In this document: piece after piece, positions 7,247 to 16,070 of the stretch | How positions within the stretch are numbered: the stretch's first letter is position 1 | How the letters are laid out: every line of letters starts with the position of its first letter | Assembly (NCBI GenBank): GCA_035690725.1 | Contig: DASSKF010000160.1 | Coordinates: 1-51,263 of the forward strand | Direction: 5' to 3' | DNA length: 51,263 nucleotides | Source: DASSKF01 sp035690725 | GTDB lineage: Bacteria; Actinomycetota; Actinomycetes; Actinomycetales; Dermatophilaceae | Position numbers and translations under genes: made by a program | The notes under the pieces: generated by a model | The model's input: only the letters and a program-made list of their open reading frames with translations | Database searches by the model: none | Told to the model about the DNA's origin: nothing

Positions 7247-8184
7247 GCACGGTCCAGCAGGCCCCTGCCTGGTCGGTCCTGGTCGCCGTCGCCGTCGTGC
7301 TGTCGGGGGCAGTCGTGGCGGGCTCGCTGGATGCGGTGCTCGACCCGCGCAGCCGCGCCACATCCCTGCGGCTGAGGGTGCTGCGCCCGGCGTGGGAAGC
7401 CTCGCGGTCACTCCTCACTCAGCCGCGGGTGACCACGGCTCCGGACCGGTTGCTGTGGGGCATCGGTGTCGTCAGCCCGCTGCTGGTTGCCGTGCTGATG
7501 ACCATGGTCGTCCCGCTGGGCACCGCGGTCGTGGCGGACCTGGGTGTGGGGTTGGTGTGGTTCAACGCGATGGATGTGCTGCTGTGGGCGGGATGGTGGC
7601 TCGCCGGTTGGGCGCCCAACAGCGTGCACTCCCTGGTCGGGGGTTACCGGTTCCTGGCCCAGGCGCTGGCCTACGAGCTGCCGCTGATGTTCGCCCTCAC
7701 CGCCCCGGCCGTGGCCGCGGGCAGCCTGTCGGTGCCCGAGATCGTCGCCGCCCAGCAGGACCGGTGGTTCGTCGTGGAGATGCCTCTGGCTGCGGTGGTG
7801 TTCGCGGGTTCGGTCGTGGCCTTCAGTGTGTGGGGGCCGTTCGCGCATCCGGCCGGCCGGGATATCGCCGGAGGCGTCCTGGTGGAGCAGTCCGGGCCGG
7901 CGCGGTTGCTGTTGCGCTGGGGGCAGTACGCCCTGCTCGTCGTCGGGTCGGCGATGACCGTGGCCCTGTTCCTCGGCGGCGGGGCCGGCCCGCTGCTGCC
8001 CGCCTGGCTGTGGACCGTTTTGAAGACGGCAGCGGTCCTGTTGGTGCTGTTGGCGATTCGTCACCGGGTGCCGGTGTGGCGCCCCGACCGGCTCATGCGA
8101 GCCGCGTGGCTGTTCGTGCTGCCGCTGGTGCTGGTCCAGCTGCTGGCCGTGTCCGTCCTCGCCGTGACTGGAGCTGGATCGTGA
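7243..8184 (+). CDS. NDH-1 subunit H homologue (divergent)
   Basis: The 313-residue protein has about eight membrane spans. NuoH-family anchors include WAPNSVHSLVGGYRFLAQAL followed by AYELPL (family form WxSNSKYALLGxxRxxAQxxSYE) and RPDRLMRAAWLFVLPL near the C terminus. The loop usually reading NRxPFDLPEAE...GFHTEYSG reads GRDIAGGVLVEQSGPARL, so several acidic residues that shape the quinone cavity and E-channel are lost. Start ATG 7243 overlaps the preceding stop (ATGA), and its own stop overlaps the next GTG (GTGA). It is likely a structural linker without normal quinone chemistry. Confidence 0.8.
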   Translation: MSTVQQAPAWSVLVAVAVVLSGAVVAGSLDAVLDPRSRATSLRLRVLRPAWEASRSLLTQPRVTTAPDRLLWGIGVVSPLLVAVLMTMVVPLGTAVVADLGVGLVWFNAMDVLLWAGWWLAGWAPNSVHSLVGGYRFLAQALAYELPLMFALTAPAVAAGSLSVPEIVAAQQDRWFVVEMPLAAVVFAGSVVAFSVWGPFAHPAGRDIAGGVLVEQSGPARLLLRWGQYALLVVGSAMTVALFLGGGAGPLLPAWLWTVLKTAAVLLVLLAIRHRVPVWRPDRLMRAAWLFVLPLVLVQLLAVSVLAVTGAGS

Positions 8185-8711
8185 CCCTTGCCGCATTCGT
8201 CGTGCTCGCCGTCGTCGCCGTCGCCTCCGGCGTCGCGGTCTTCGTCGTGGACTCGATGGCCCGGGCGACCTTCGCGCTGGCCCTGTCCTTCGTGGCCGTC
8301 GGCGGCGAGCTGATCGTGCTCACCCTCGACTACCTCGGCGTGGTCACCATCTTGATGATGGTGATGGAGATGGCGATCATGGCCTGCTTCATGGTGATGT
8401 TCATGATGAACCCCGCCGGGCTGATGCCGATGTCCATGTTGCACAACAAGCGTGGCGCCCTGGCCGTCGCGGTCGGCACGTTCCTGCTGCTGGGTGCCGG
8501 GGCGGTGCTGGTGCCGTGGCCGACCCGCCGCGGCACGCCGCCTGCCGACCCCACCCGCGCGATCGGGGAGGCGATCATGGGCCCGCAGATGCCGGTGATG
8601 GTGGCCATCTCGGCGGTGCTGTTCGCCACCATCGTCTCCGCGCTCGTCCTGGCCACGCCGCACGGCCGCTACGACCGTGCCACCGACAGCGACCGGAAGG
8701 GGGGCCGGTGA
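8181..8711 (+). CDS. NDH-1 subunit J homologue with Met-rich membrane region
   Basis: The 176-residue protein starts at GTG 8181, overlapping the nuoH-like stop. It aligns with NuoJ: ARATFALALSFVAVGGELIV then LDYLGVVTIL. Where NuoJ normally has a Gly/Val-rich helix carrying the pi-bulge, this protein has LMMVMEMAIMACFMVMFMMN then LMPMSM, with 12 Met in about 29 residues (about 58-87). Clustered Met is a known Cu(I)-binding feature of copper transporters. Five membrane spans are expected. The stop overlaps the nuoK-like start by one base. The identification rests on context plus moderate similarity. Confidence 0.8.
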   Translation: MTLAAFVVLAVVAVASGVAVFVVDSMARATFALALSFVAVGGELIVLTLDYLGVVTILMMVMEMAIMACFMVMFMMNPAGLMPMSMLHNKRGALAVAVGTFLLLGAGAVLVPWPTRRGTPPADPTRAIGEAIMGPQMPVMVAISAVLFATIVSALVLATPHGRYDRATDSDRKGGR

Positions 8712-9013
8712 TGCTGCAGCTGTTCCTGCTCCTGGCCGCCGCCCTGTTCGCGGTCGGCCTGTTCGGCGCGCTGAGCCAGCAGTCGGTCGTCATGGTGATG
8801 ATGGGCCTGGAGCTGATGGTGAACGCGGTGATCGTCGCCGGCGCCGCGTTCTGGTACTTCCTCGCCCCGTCCGCACCGGATGGGCAAGTGCTCCTGCTCG
8901 TCGTGATCTCGGCGATGACGGTGGAGATGGCGATGGGCTTCGCCGTGGCCACGTTGCTGTTTCGCGCCAGTGACGTGGACATGACCGACATGGCCGCGGA
9001 GCTGAAGCGGTGA
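8711..9013 (+). CDS. NDH-1 subunit K homologue
   Basis: The 100-residue, three-span protein has both conserved NuoK acids: Glu 34 in MGLELMVNAV and Glu 72 in TVEMAMGF. In complex I these belong to the proton pathway. Met is enriched around both (VVMVMMGLELM, AMTVEMAM). Start ATG 8711, with GTG 8708 an in-frame alternative, tightly joined to nuoJ. It overlaps nuoL by 4 bases. Confidence 0.88.
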   Translation: MLQLFLLLAAALFAVGLFGALSQQSVVMVMMGLELMVNAVIVAGAAFWYFLAPSAPDGQVLLLVVISAMTVEMAMGFAVATLLFRASDVDMTDMAAELKR

Positions 9014-10887
9014 ACGCCCTGCTGTGGGCCCTGGTGCTCCTACCGTCCCTGTCCGGTGGCGCCCTGCTGGTCGCTGCCGTCGGCCCCACGCGCCAGCGAC
9101 GGGCGGCCGAGCGGGCGGCTCCGGCGCTCGGCGTACTCGTCGCCGCCGGCGTCCTCGGGCTCGGCATGGCGACAGCGGCCGCCCGGCCGCGTGCGAGCGC
9201 CCCGTTCCTGGCCGGCGACCCGTTCACGCTGGCCGTCGACGGGCTGTCCGGGGTCGTGGTCGTCACGGTGGCTGCGGTCAGCCTGCTGGTGCTCGTCTTC
9301 TCCGCCGCCTCGATCCGAGACAGGCGCGCCCGGTTCGTCGGGCTGATGCTCGTCTTCGTCGCGGCGGTCCTGGTCACCGCGACGGCCACGACCCTCCTCG
9401 GGTTGCTCATGGCGTGGGAGGTGATGGGCGCCACCAGCTACGCGCTGATCGCGCATCGCTGGGGCCGCGACACCTCCGTGGTCTCGGGCACGACGGCGTT
9501 CGTGGTCACCCGGGCCGGCGATGTCGGCCTCTACCTCGCCGCCGGAGCGGCCCTCGCGGTCGCCTCCGATGCCACACCGGCGCTCGCGCTGCACCGCCTC
9601 GCCGAACTGCCGTCCCCATGGCTGCACGTCGCGGTCGCGGGAGTGCTGGCCGCCGCGTTCGGCAAGGCCGCCCAGCTGCCCTTCTCGTTCTGGCTGTCCC
9701 GGGCGATGGACGGTCCGAGCCCGGTCTCGGCGCTGCTGCACTCGGCGGCCATGGTGGCGATGGGCGGCTACCTGCTGCTGCGCCTGCACCCGCTGCTGGC
9801 CGCGGCCGGGTGGGCGGGCACCGTCGCGGCCTGGGGTGGGGCACTGACCGCCCTGCTTTTGGGTGTCGTCGCCCTCGCCCAGGATGACCTCAAGCAGCTG
9901 CTCGCGGCCTCCACCAGCGCCCAGCTCGGCTTCGTCGTCCTCGCCGCCGGCACCACCGGGCCGGGTGCAGTGGGCGCCGGACTGGCGCACCTGGTCGGCC
10001 ACGCCGCCACCAAGGCGCTGCTGTTCCTCGCCGCGGGCGCCTGGCTGACCGCGCTCGGAACGAAGGCACTGACCACCCTGCGTGGCGCCGGCCGGGCCTA
10101 CCCGTGGGTGGGCGTCCCGTTCACGATCGGGGCCCTCGCGCTGGCCGGGGTGCCGCCACTGGCGCTGTGGGCCACCAAGGACTCCGTCCTCGCCGCGGCC
10201 CGGGAGCAGTCCACGGCCCTGTATGCCCTCGTGCTGGCTGCCGCCGTCGTCTCCAGTGGGTATGCCGGCAAGGCCCTCGCCCTGATCTGGCGTCGCCCGG
10301 CGGAGCACCCGACCGGCTACGACACCGAGGAGACCGGCACCCGAGACGTCCCGTGGCTGGCGCGAATCCCGCTGGTGCCCCTCGCGGTCGGTGCCGCCGC
10401 GCTCGGTGTCCTGGTCGTCCCGCCGGTGTGGAACGCCCTGGCGCCGGGCCTATCGGTACCGACCGGGGTCCCGGCGGCGGAGCTGGCGACCTCCGTCGTC
10501 CTCGCCGTCCTGGTCACCGGCCTGGCGTTGGCGTGGCCGGAGCGGCTGCCGGCACCGAGGTGGGCCACCTCCTGGCTGCACCTCGAGCACGCCGCGCACG
10601 CCGGGGTGCTGCGCCCGACCCTGCGCGTGGCGCGACTGCTCGCCCGGGCCGACGACGCGCTGGAGCAGGCGGTGACGGGCTCGGGCCGTGCCGCCCGGCA
10701 CGTGGCCGACGGGTTCGCCGCCCTCGACGGTGTCGGCGTCGGTGGTGCGGTCCGCGGCGTCGTAGCCGGTGCCCGGCGAGCCGCGGGACTGTCGTTGCGC
10801 CCGCAGACGGGCCAACTGCACCACTACTACGCCCAGGCCTCGGTCGGACTCGTCGTGGCCGTGCTCATCGTCTGGTTGGTGAGGTGA
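9010..10887 (+). CDS. NDH-1 subunit L homologue (antiporter-like)
   Basis: The 625-residue antiporter-like subunit retains the expected proton-path residues: Glu 137 in WEVMGATSYALIAHRWG, Lys in FGKAAQLPFSFWL, His in SALLHSAAMVAMGG and Lys in DDLKQLLAASTSAQLGF. The C-terminal lateral helix region and terminal span are present (RPQTGQLHHYYAQ, then a final hydrophobic helix), matching NuoL rather than a shorter Mrp subunit. It should move protons or cations across the membrane. ATGA overlap with nuoK; nuoM begins 4 bases after its stop. Confidence 0.9.
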   Translation: MNALLWALVLLPSLSGGALLVAAVGPTRQRRAAERAAPALGVLVAAGVLGLGMATAAARPRASAPFLAGDPFTLAVDGLSGVVVVTVAAVSLLVLVFSAASIRDRRARFVGLMLVFVAAVLVTATATTLLGLLMAWEVMGATSYALIAHRWGRDTSVVSGTTAFVVTRAGDVGLYLAAGAALAVASDATPALALHRLAELPSPWLHVAVAGVLAAAFGKAAQLPFSFWLSRAMDGPSPVSALLHSAAMVAMGGYLLLRLHPLLAAAGWAGTVAAWGGALTALLLGVVALAQDDLKQLLAASTSAQLGFVVLAAGTTGPGAVGAGLAHLVGHAATKALLFLAAGAWLTALGTKALTTLRGAGRAYPWVGVPFTIGALALAGVPPLALWATKDSVLAAAREQSTALYALVLAAAVVSSGYAGKALALIWRRPAEHPTGYDTEETGTRDVPWLARIPLVPLAVGAAALGVLVVPPVWNALAPGLSVPTGVPAAELATSVVLAVLVTGLALAWPERLPAPRWATSWLHLEHAAHAGVLRPTLRVARLLARADDALEQAVTGSGRAARHVADGFAALDGVGVGGAVRGVVAGARRAAGLSLRPQTGQLHHYYAQASVGLVVAVLIVWLVR

Positions 10888-10891
10888 AGCC

Positions 10892-12379
10892 GTGCTGTCA
10901 CTGTTGATCTTCCTGCCAGTCGCGGTCGCCGCGGTGCTGCTGCTGGCCCGCGTCCCCGACCGGGCGGCCCTGTGGGCCTGGCTGGGCACCGGGCTGGCCA
11001 CGGTCGGCCTGGCGGTCGGCATGTGGACGGCATACCTGCGCGGTGACGACCCGGGCCGGTTCGGCTTCGAGACGCAGCTGCCGTGGATCCCCGGCGTCGG
11101 GTCCAGCTACCACGTCGGCGTGGACGGGCTGAGCCTGCCGCTGCTGGCCCTGACCGCGGTCGTGTTCACCGCCACGGCGGTCTACTCGCTGCGCGAACGG
11201 CAGCGTCCCCGCTCCTACGCCGCCCTGTTCCTGGCCCTGGAGACCACGAGCCTGGGCCTGTTCGCGGCGCTGGACCTCATCGTGTTCTTCGTCTTCTTCG
11301 ACCTGTCCATCGTCGGCATGTACTTCGTCATCGCCGGCTGGGGCCACGGCGAGCAGCGCCGCCGCTCGGCGCTGCTGTTCTTCCTCTACACCTTCATCGG
11401 GTCCCTCGCGCTGCTGCTGGGGTTCATCGGACTCTACGTCGCCTCCGACCCGCACACCTTCGACATCGTCCGGCTGTCGGCCGATCCGCCGCTGGCCGGT
11501 TCCGGAGTTGCGGGACCGCTGGTGCTGGCGGCAATTGCGCTCGGTCTGGCGGTCAAGACCCCCACGGTGCCGTTCCACTCCTGGCTGCCACCGGCGCACA
11601 CCGACGCCCCGGCCGCCGGGTCGGCCGTGCTCGCCGGGATCCTGCTGAAGATGGGCACCTTCGGCTTCGTGCGGATCGCGATGCCGCTGCTGCCCGCCCA
11701 GTGGCGCACCTACGCCTGGGGATTCGTCGGCGTCGGGGTGGCCTCGGTGCTCTATGGAGCGCTCGTGGCGCTGGCCCAGGACAACTTCAAGCGCCTGATC
11801 GCGTTCACATCCGTCAACCACATGGGCTACATCCTGCTCGGGCTCGGCGCCGCCGGGCTGGTCGGCGACGCCCACACCCGGTCGGTTGCTGTCACCGGCG
11901 CCGTGGTGCAGATGGTCAGCCACGGCCTGATCACCGCCGCCCTGTTCCTGCTCGCCGGCGTCCTGCTCGATCGCGGCGGCAGCTACGACCTGAACCGCTA
12001 CGGCGGACTCGCCGGCCCCGCCCCCAGGTTCGCCGCCGTCACCGCGGTCGCCGCGTTCGCCAGCCTCGGCCTGCCCGGCTTCTCCGGTTTCATCGCCGAG
12101 TTCCAGATCCTCGCCGGCAGCCTCGGCCCGGCCACGCCCGCCGCCGCGGTCGCCGCCCTCGGCATCGTGCTCACCGCCGGGCTGTTCCTGTGGGCCCTGC
12201 ACCGGCTCTTCCTCGGCACGCCACGCACCCACGCCGCGGTCGCCGACCTCTCCGCCCGCGAGCTGTGGGCCACCGTGCCCCTGCTGGCCGTGTCCGTGGT
12301 CATCGGGCTCTACCCGCAGTCCCTGCTCGGCGTACTCACCCCCGCCGCCGACCACCTCATCGCGCTGGTGGGCCGATGA
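10892..12379 (+). CDS. NDH-1 subunit M homologue (antiporter-like)
   Basis: The 495-residue protein has about 14 membrane spans. Conserved NuoM blocks are LAVKTPTVPFHSWLPPAHTD (key Lys), AGSAVLAGILLKMGTFGF (second Lys), QDNFKRLIAFTSVNHMGY and GFSGFIAEFQILAG (the Glu of the last channel). The transmembrane-5 Glu of NuoM (family W-E-x-x-L-x-P-M-Y-F) is Asp at about residue 137 (FDLSIVGMYFV). It starts at GTG 10892. Positions about 11870-12169 are repeated in island B at 24317-24603 as a truncated copy. Confidence 0.9.
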   Translation: MLSLLIFLPVAVAAVLLLARVPDRAALWAWLGTGLATVGLAVGMWTAYLRGDDPGRFGFETQLPWIPGVGSSYHVGVDGLSLPLLALTAVVFTATAVYSLRERQRPRSYAALFLALETTSLGLFAALDLIVFFVFFDLSIVGMYFVIAGWGHGEQRRRSALLFFLYTFIGSLALLLGFIGLYVASDPHTFDIVRLSADPPLAGSGVAGPLVLAAIALGLAVKTPTVPFHSWLPPAHTDAPAAGSAVLAGILLKMGTFGFVRIAMPLLPAQWRTYAWGFVGVGVASVLYGALVALAQDNFKRLIAFTSVNHMGYILLGLGAAGLVGDAHTRSVAVTGAVVQMVSHGLITAALFLLAGVLLDRGGSYDLNRYGGLAGPAPRFAAVTAVAAFASLGLPGFSGFIAEFQILAGSLGPATPAAAVAALGIVLTAGLFLWALHRLFLGTPRTHAAVADLSARELWATVPLLAVSVVIGLYPQSLLGVLTPAADHLIALVGR

Positions 12380-13845
12380 CCATGCACGAGGACCCGGCCG
12401 CGTTTGCCCCTGAGCTGATCCTGCTCGTCGGGGCGGTGGTGGCCCTGCTGACCGGCTCCTTCGTGCCCCGGCGGCGGCAGTGGGCCTCCCAGCTGATCGC
12501 GGTCGCCGCCCTGGCCGGCTCGCTGGCCGCGGCCGCCGCGGCCGGCGCCCCCGGGGAGACCCTCTACGCCGGCAGCTACGGCCTCGACACCCTCACGTTC
12601 GCCGCCCGCCTCATCGTCCCTGCCGCGGCCCTGCTCGTCCTGGGCATGTCGGCCCGCCGAGTGCGCGGCAGCGCCCGCGAGAGCGAGTTCGCAGTCCTGG
12701 TACTGCTGGCCAGCCTCGGCACCGTCCTGCTGGCCGGGGCCACCGACCTGCTGTTGCTCGCGGTCGCCTACCTGCTCGCCTCCATCCCGCTGTACGCCCT
12801 CGCCGGCTGGGCCCGCGACCCCGCCGGCGCCGAGGGCGCCCTGAAGACCTACCTGTTCGGGGTCCTGCTCGGCATCGTCATGCTGCTCGGCATCGCCGTC
12901 CTGTTCGGGCTCGCCGGGTCCACCGGGTATGCCGACCTCGCCCGCCGGCTGCCCGACGCACCACCGGCCGCGCTCGCCCTCGGCGCGGTCGCCGTGTTCG
13001 CCGGGCTGCTGTTCAAGGCCGGCGCCGTCCCGGTCCACTTCTGGGTCCCGGACGCGGTCCAGGGGGCCACCACCGGCGCGGGCGCGTTCCTGACCACCGT
13101 GCCCAAGATCGGTGCGCTGCTCGCGCTGTACCGGCTCGTGCTCGTCATACCGGACGAGGTGGTGAGCTGGCGGCTGCTGCTGGCGATCCTGGCCGCGGTC
13201 AGCATGACCCTGGGAAACCTCGCGGCATTCCGCCAGGACGCCCCCACCCGGCTGCTTGCCTACTCCACGATCAGCCAGGTCGGCTACCTGCTCATGGCCA
13301 TCGTCGTGGCCGATCCCGCTGCAGGCTCGCCGCCCCAGACCGCGCTGGTGCTCTACCTCGCGGCCTACTCCGCCGCCAACCTCGGCGCCTTCGGGGTCGT
13401 GGCGGCCCGACCGCACCTGAGGACGCTGGCCGACTACCGCGGCCTTGCCCGCCGCAGCCCGGCACTGGCCGGGGTCCTGGTGGTCAGCCTGCTCGCGCTC
13501 GTGGGCACCCCACCGACCGGAGTGTTCACCGGCAAGCTGACCGTGTTCGCCGCCACCTGGGACGGCGGCTGGGTCTGGCTCGTCGTCGTGGCGGCGATCA
13601 ACACGGTCGCCAGCTTGTACTACTACCTGCGCTGGATCGCGCCCGCCTTCGCCCGCCCCGACCGGACCGGTGACGAGGACGAAGACTCTGCCGACAGCGC
13701 TGCGGGAGAGGGTCTGTTGGGCGCGCTCGCACCGCCGGCGAGGTGGGTGGGCGCGAGTGCCGTCACCGCCGCGGGACTGGCTCTCTTGATCGGCGTGGGA
13801 GCGGATACCGTGATGGCCATGGGCTCGGGAGAGGTGCTGTGGTGA
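12376..13845 (+). CDS. NDH-1 subunit N homologue (antiporter-like)
   Basis: The 489-residue third antiporter-like subunit shows LLFKAGAVPVHFWVPDAVQG (channel Lys), TTVPKIGALLALYRLV, RLLAYSTISQVGYLLMAIVV and GTPPTGVFTGKLTVF. The start ATG 12376 overlaps the nuoM stop, and the stop overlaps the following GTG. With L and M it completes a three-channel proton-translocating set. The soluble C-terminal stretch is acidic (DRTGDEDEDSADSA). Confidence 0.9.
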   Translation: MTMHEDPAAFAPELILLVGAVVALLTGSFVPRRRQWASQLIAVAALAGSLAAAAAAGAPGETLYAGSYGLDTLTFAARLIVPAAALLVLGMSARRVRGSARESEFAVLVLLASLGTVLLAGATDLLLLAVAYLLASIPLYALAGWARDPAGAEGALKTYLFGVLLGIVMLLGIAVLFGLAGSTGYADLARRLPDAPPAALALGAVAVFAGLLFKAGAVPVHFWVPDAVQGATTGAGAFLTTVPKIGALLALYRLVLVIPDEVVSWRLLLAILAAVSMTLGNLAAFRQDAPTRLLAYSTISQVGYLLMAIVVADPAAGSPPQTALVLYLAAYSAANLGAFGVVAARPHLRTLADYRGLARRSPALAGVLVVSLLALVGTPPTGVFTGKLTVFAATWDGGWVWLVVVAAINTVASLYYYLRWIAPAFARPDRTGDEDEDSADSAAGEGLLGALAPPARWVGASAVTAAGLALLIGVGADTVMAMGSGEVLW

Positions 13846-14348
13846 CGCGACACCTCGTTGCGCAGGCCTCGCGGGGCCGACCGGTGGGTTCGCCGTGGCA
13901 GCGTCTGCTGGCCCCACTGCTGCTCGTCGCTGTGGGACTGGCCGCGCTGTGCCTGCACGCCACGCACCTGGACCACCGGACCGGGATGCCCGGCAGCCAC
14001 GAGGCGGTGCCGGCTTCCACCTCGACTCCTCACACGGACAACGCCAACCCCGCCCCCCGAGCCGTGCCCGTGCAGTCCTCGACGATCGGGCCGCTGCACC
14101 CAGCCATCGGCGACGAGGCCTGTGCCATGGACGGTTGCGCGGTCCCCGGCGACCTTCCGGGTGCCGCCGCCATGCTGTGCCTGGCGCTACTGCCGGGCCT
14201 GGCGCTCGGCCTGTGGCTGCTGCGACGCCGCCCCGACAAGGTCCTGCGCCGGGTGAGGCGCCTGGCCTCCGGCTCGCCCCCGACCTCGACATCCTCACCG
14301 CCCGTGGCGGCTCCCACCCCGTTGCGCCTGTGCGTGCTGCGCACGTAG
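13842..14348 (+). CDS. Small two-span membrane protein, DUF6153-like, copper-operon associated
   Basis: The 168-residue protein starts at GTG 13842, overlapping the nuoN stop. It has an N-terminal hydrophobic span (LLLVAVGLAALCLHATHLDH), a periplasmic-type loop with two Cys (ACAMDGCAVPG) and a second span (AMLCLALLPGLALGLWLL) followed by a basic tail. This layout resembles actinobacterial DUF6153-type proteins often found near copper genes. The CxxxxC and CLHATHLDHR segments could bind metal. The family assignment is tentative; its place in the copper operon is clear. Confidence 0.6.
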   Translation: MTRHLVAQASRGRPVGSPWQRLLAPLLLVAVGLAALCLHATHLDHRTGMPGSHEAVPASTSTPHTDNANPAPRAVPVQSSTIGPLHPAIGDEACAMDGCAVPGDLPGAAAMLCLALLPGLALGLWLLRRRPDKVLRRVRRLASGSPPTSTSSPPVAAPTPLRLCVLRT

Positions 14349-14437
14349 GTCCTTCCTCGCTGTCGCCTTCCTCCCGGCGCCCTTGGCGCGCTCTGCCGCT
14401 GCCGTGCGCCCCCGTCACGACCCGACAAGGACCTGTC

Positions 14438-16069
14438 ATGCCCACCCACGCCACGTCCACGACCCCTCACTCGTCCATGCCCGAGGGACCGAACGCACCC
14501 GAGAACCTCTTGAGCCGCCGTGGCCTCCTGCGAGCCGGTGGCGTCGGCTTGGCCGGCCTGGCGCTGGCCGCCTGCGCACCCTCGACCTCCGGCACCGGCA
14601 GCACCAGCACCAGCTCGCCGGGCCGCACACCGCAGGCCCTGGCCGCGGCGATCCGCGAGCGCGAGGCCCGACGACCGCACACCGGGCGCACCCGCGCCCA
14701 CGCCCTCACCCCGAGGCAGACCGAGATCGACCTCGGCGGCCCCGTGGTGCCCACCCTCGCCTACGGCGACAGCGTCCCGGGCCCGACCATCCGCGCCAAC
14801 GTGGGCGATGAGCTTGTCGTCGACGTGCGCAACCGGCTCGACCGGGCCACCTCGGTGCACTGGCACGGCATCGCGTTGCGCAATGACATGGACGGTGCCG
14901 CACCGGCCACCCGCGACATCGCTCCCGGGGGTCGGTTCACCTACCGGTTCTCGGTTCCCGACCCGGGCACCTACTGGGCCCACCCGCACGCCGGCCTGGA
15001 CACCGACTTCGGGCTGTACCTGCCGGTCATCGTCGACGACCCGGACGAGCCCGGCGACTACGACCAGGAATGGGTCGTCGTGCTCGACGACTGGACCGAC
15101 GGCATCGGGCCCAGCTCCGAGCAGATCCTGGACAAGCTCCAGGCCGGAGGCATGTCCGACATGCACCACGGCGACACCGGCGGCATGGACGGTAAGGGCG
15201 GCATGGGCCACGGAGGCATGTCCGGGACGTCCGGGATGGCCGGTATGGGCGAGGGCAGTGACCTGCTCGGTGGCGATGCGGGGGACGTGCGGTATCCCTA
15301 CTACCTGGTCAACGGCCGGATCCCGACGGCTCCGACCACCTTCCGCAGCAAGCCGGCCCGGCGGATCCGGATCCGGTTCATCAATGCCGGCGCCGACACC
15401 GCCTTCCGGGTCGCCCTCGGCGGTCACCGGATGATGGTCACCCACACCGACGGCTTCCCCGTCCGACCCCGGGAGGTCGACGCGTTGTTGCTGGGGATGG
15501 GGGAGCGGTATGACGTGACCGTCACCGCAGGCGACGGCCTCTTCCCGCTCGTCGCGGTCGCCGAGGGAAAGAACGGTGCGGCGCGGGCGCTGCTGCGCAC
15601 CGGCTCCGGTCGTGTCCCCGACCCGCAGGTGCGGCCGCCCGAGCTGGACGGCCGGGTGGGCACGGTCGAGGCGTTCCGGGCTCGCCCTGAGGTGATCCTG
15701 CCGTCACGGAAGCCGGATGTGGAGCTGTCCGCGATGCTCGGCGGGAACATGTCCAGCTACCGGTGGAGCATCAACGGCCGCACCTTCGACGACCTCGAGC
15801 CGCTGACCATTCGGCAGGGGCAGCGGGCCCGGCTGACGTTCACCAACCACACGATGATGTGGCACCCGATGCACCTGCACGGCCACACCTTCCAGGTGGT
15901 CGGTGCCGGTGGGAGGCCGGGTCCGCGCAAGGACACCGTCATCGTCCTGCCCATGCATGCCGTCTCGGTCGACCTGCAGGCGGACAACCCGGGGGACTGG
16001 ATGTTGCACTGCCACAACGGCTACCACATGGACGCCGGGATGATGACCCGGCTGGACTACCGGATCTGA
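14438..16069 (+). CDS. Secreted multicopper oxidase with Met/His-rich insert
   Basis: The 543-residue cuproprotein has a Tat-type signal (SRRGLLRAGG) running into a lipobox-like LALAACA, so it is exported and may be lipid-anchored. Copper-ligand motifs are all present: SVHWHGIAL, YWAHPHAG, MWHPMHLHGHTF and LHCHNGYHMDAGM. A Met/Gly/His insert (GGMSDMHHGDTGGMDG and following) resembles the Met-rich regions of CueO-like cuprous oxidases. It should oxidise Cu(I) to the less toxic Cu(II) outside the cell. Start ATG 14438 follows AAGGACCTGTC; 89 bases separate it from the upstream gene. Confidence 0.92.
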   Translation: MPTHATSTTPHSSMPEGPNAPENLLSRRGLLRAGGVGLAGLALAACAPSTSGTGSTSTSSPGRTPQALAAAIREREARRPHTGRTRAHALTPRQTEIDLGGPVVPTLAYGDSVPGPTIRANVGDELVVDVRNRLDRATSVHWHGIALRNDMDGAAPATRDIAPGGRFTYRFSVPDPGTYWAHPHAGLDTDFGLYLPVIVDDPDEPGDYDQEWVVVLDDWTDGIGPSSEQILDKLQAGGMSDMHHGDTGGMDGKGGMGHGGMSGTSGMAGMGEGSDLLGGDAGDVRYPYYLVNGRIPTAPTTFRSKPARRIRIRFINAGADTAFRVALGGHRMMVTHTDGFPVRPREVDALLLGMGERYDVTVTAGDGLFPLVAVAEGKNGAARALLRTGSGRVPDPQVRPPELDGRVGTVEAFRARPEVILPSRKPDVELSAMLGGNMSSYRWSINGRTFDDLEPLTIRQGQRARLTFTNHTMMWHPMHLHGHTFQVVGAGGRPGPRKDTVIVLPMHAVSVDLQADNPGDWMLHCHNGYHMDAGMMTRLDYRI

Positions 16070-16070
16070 A

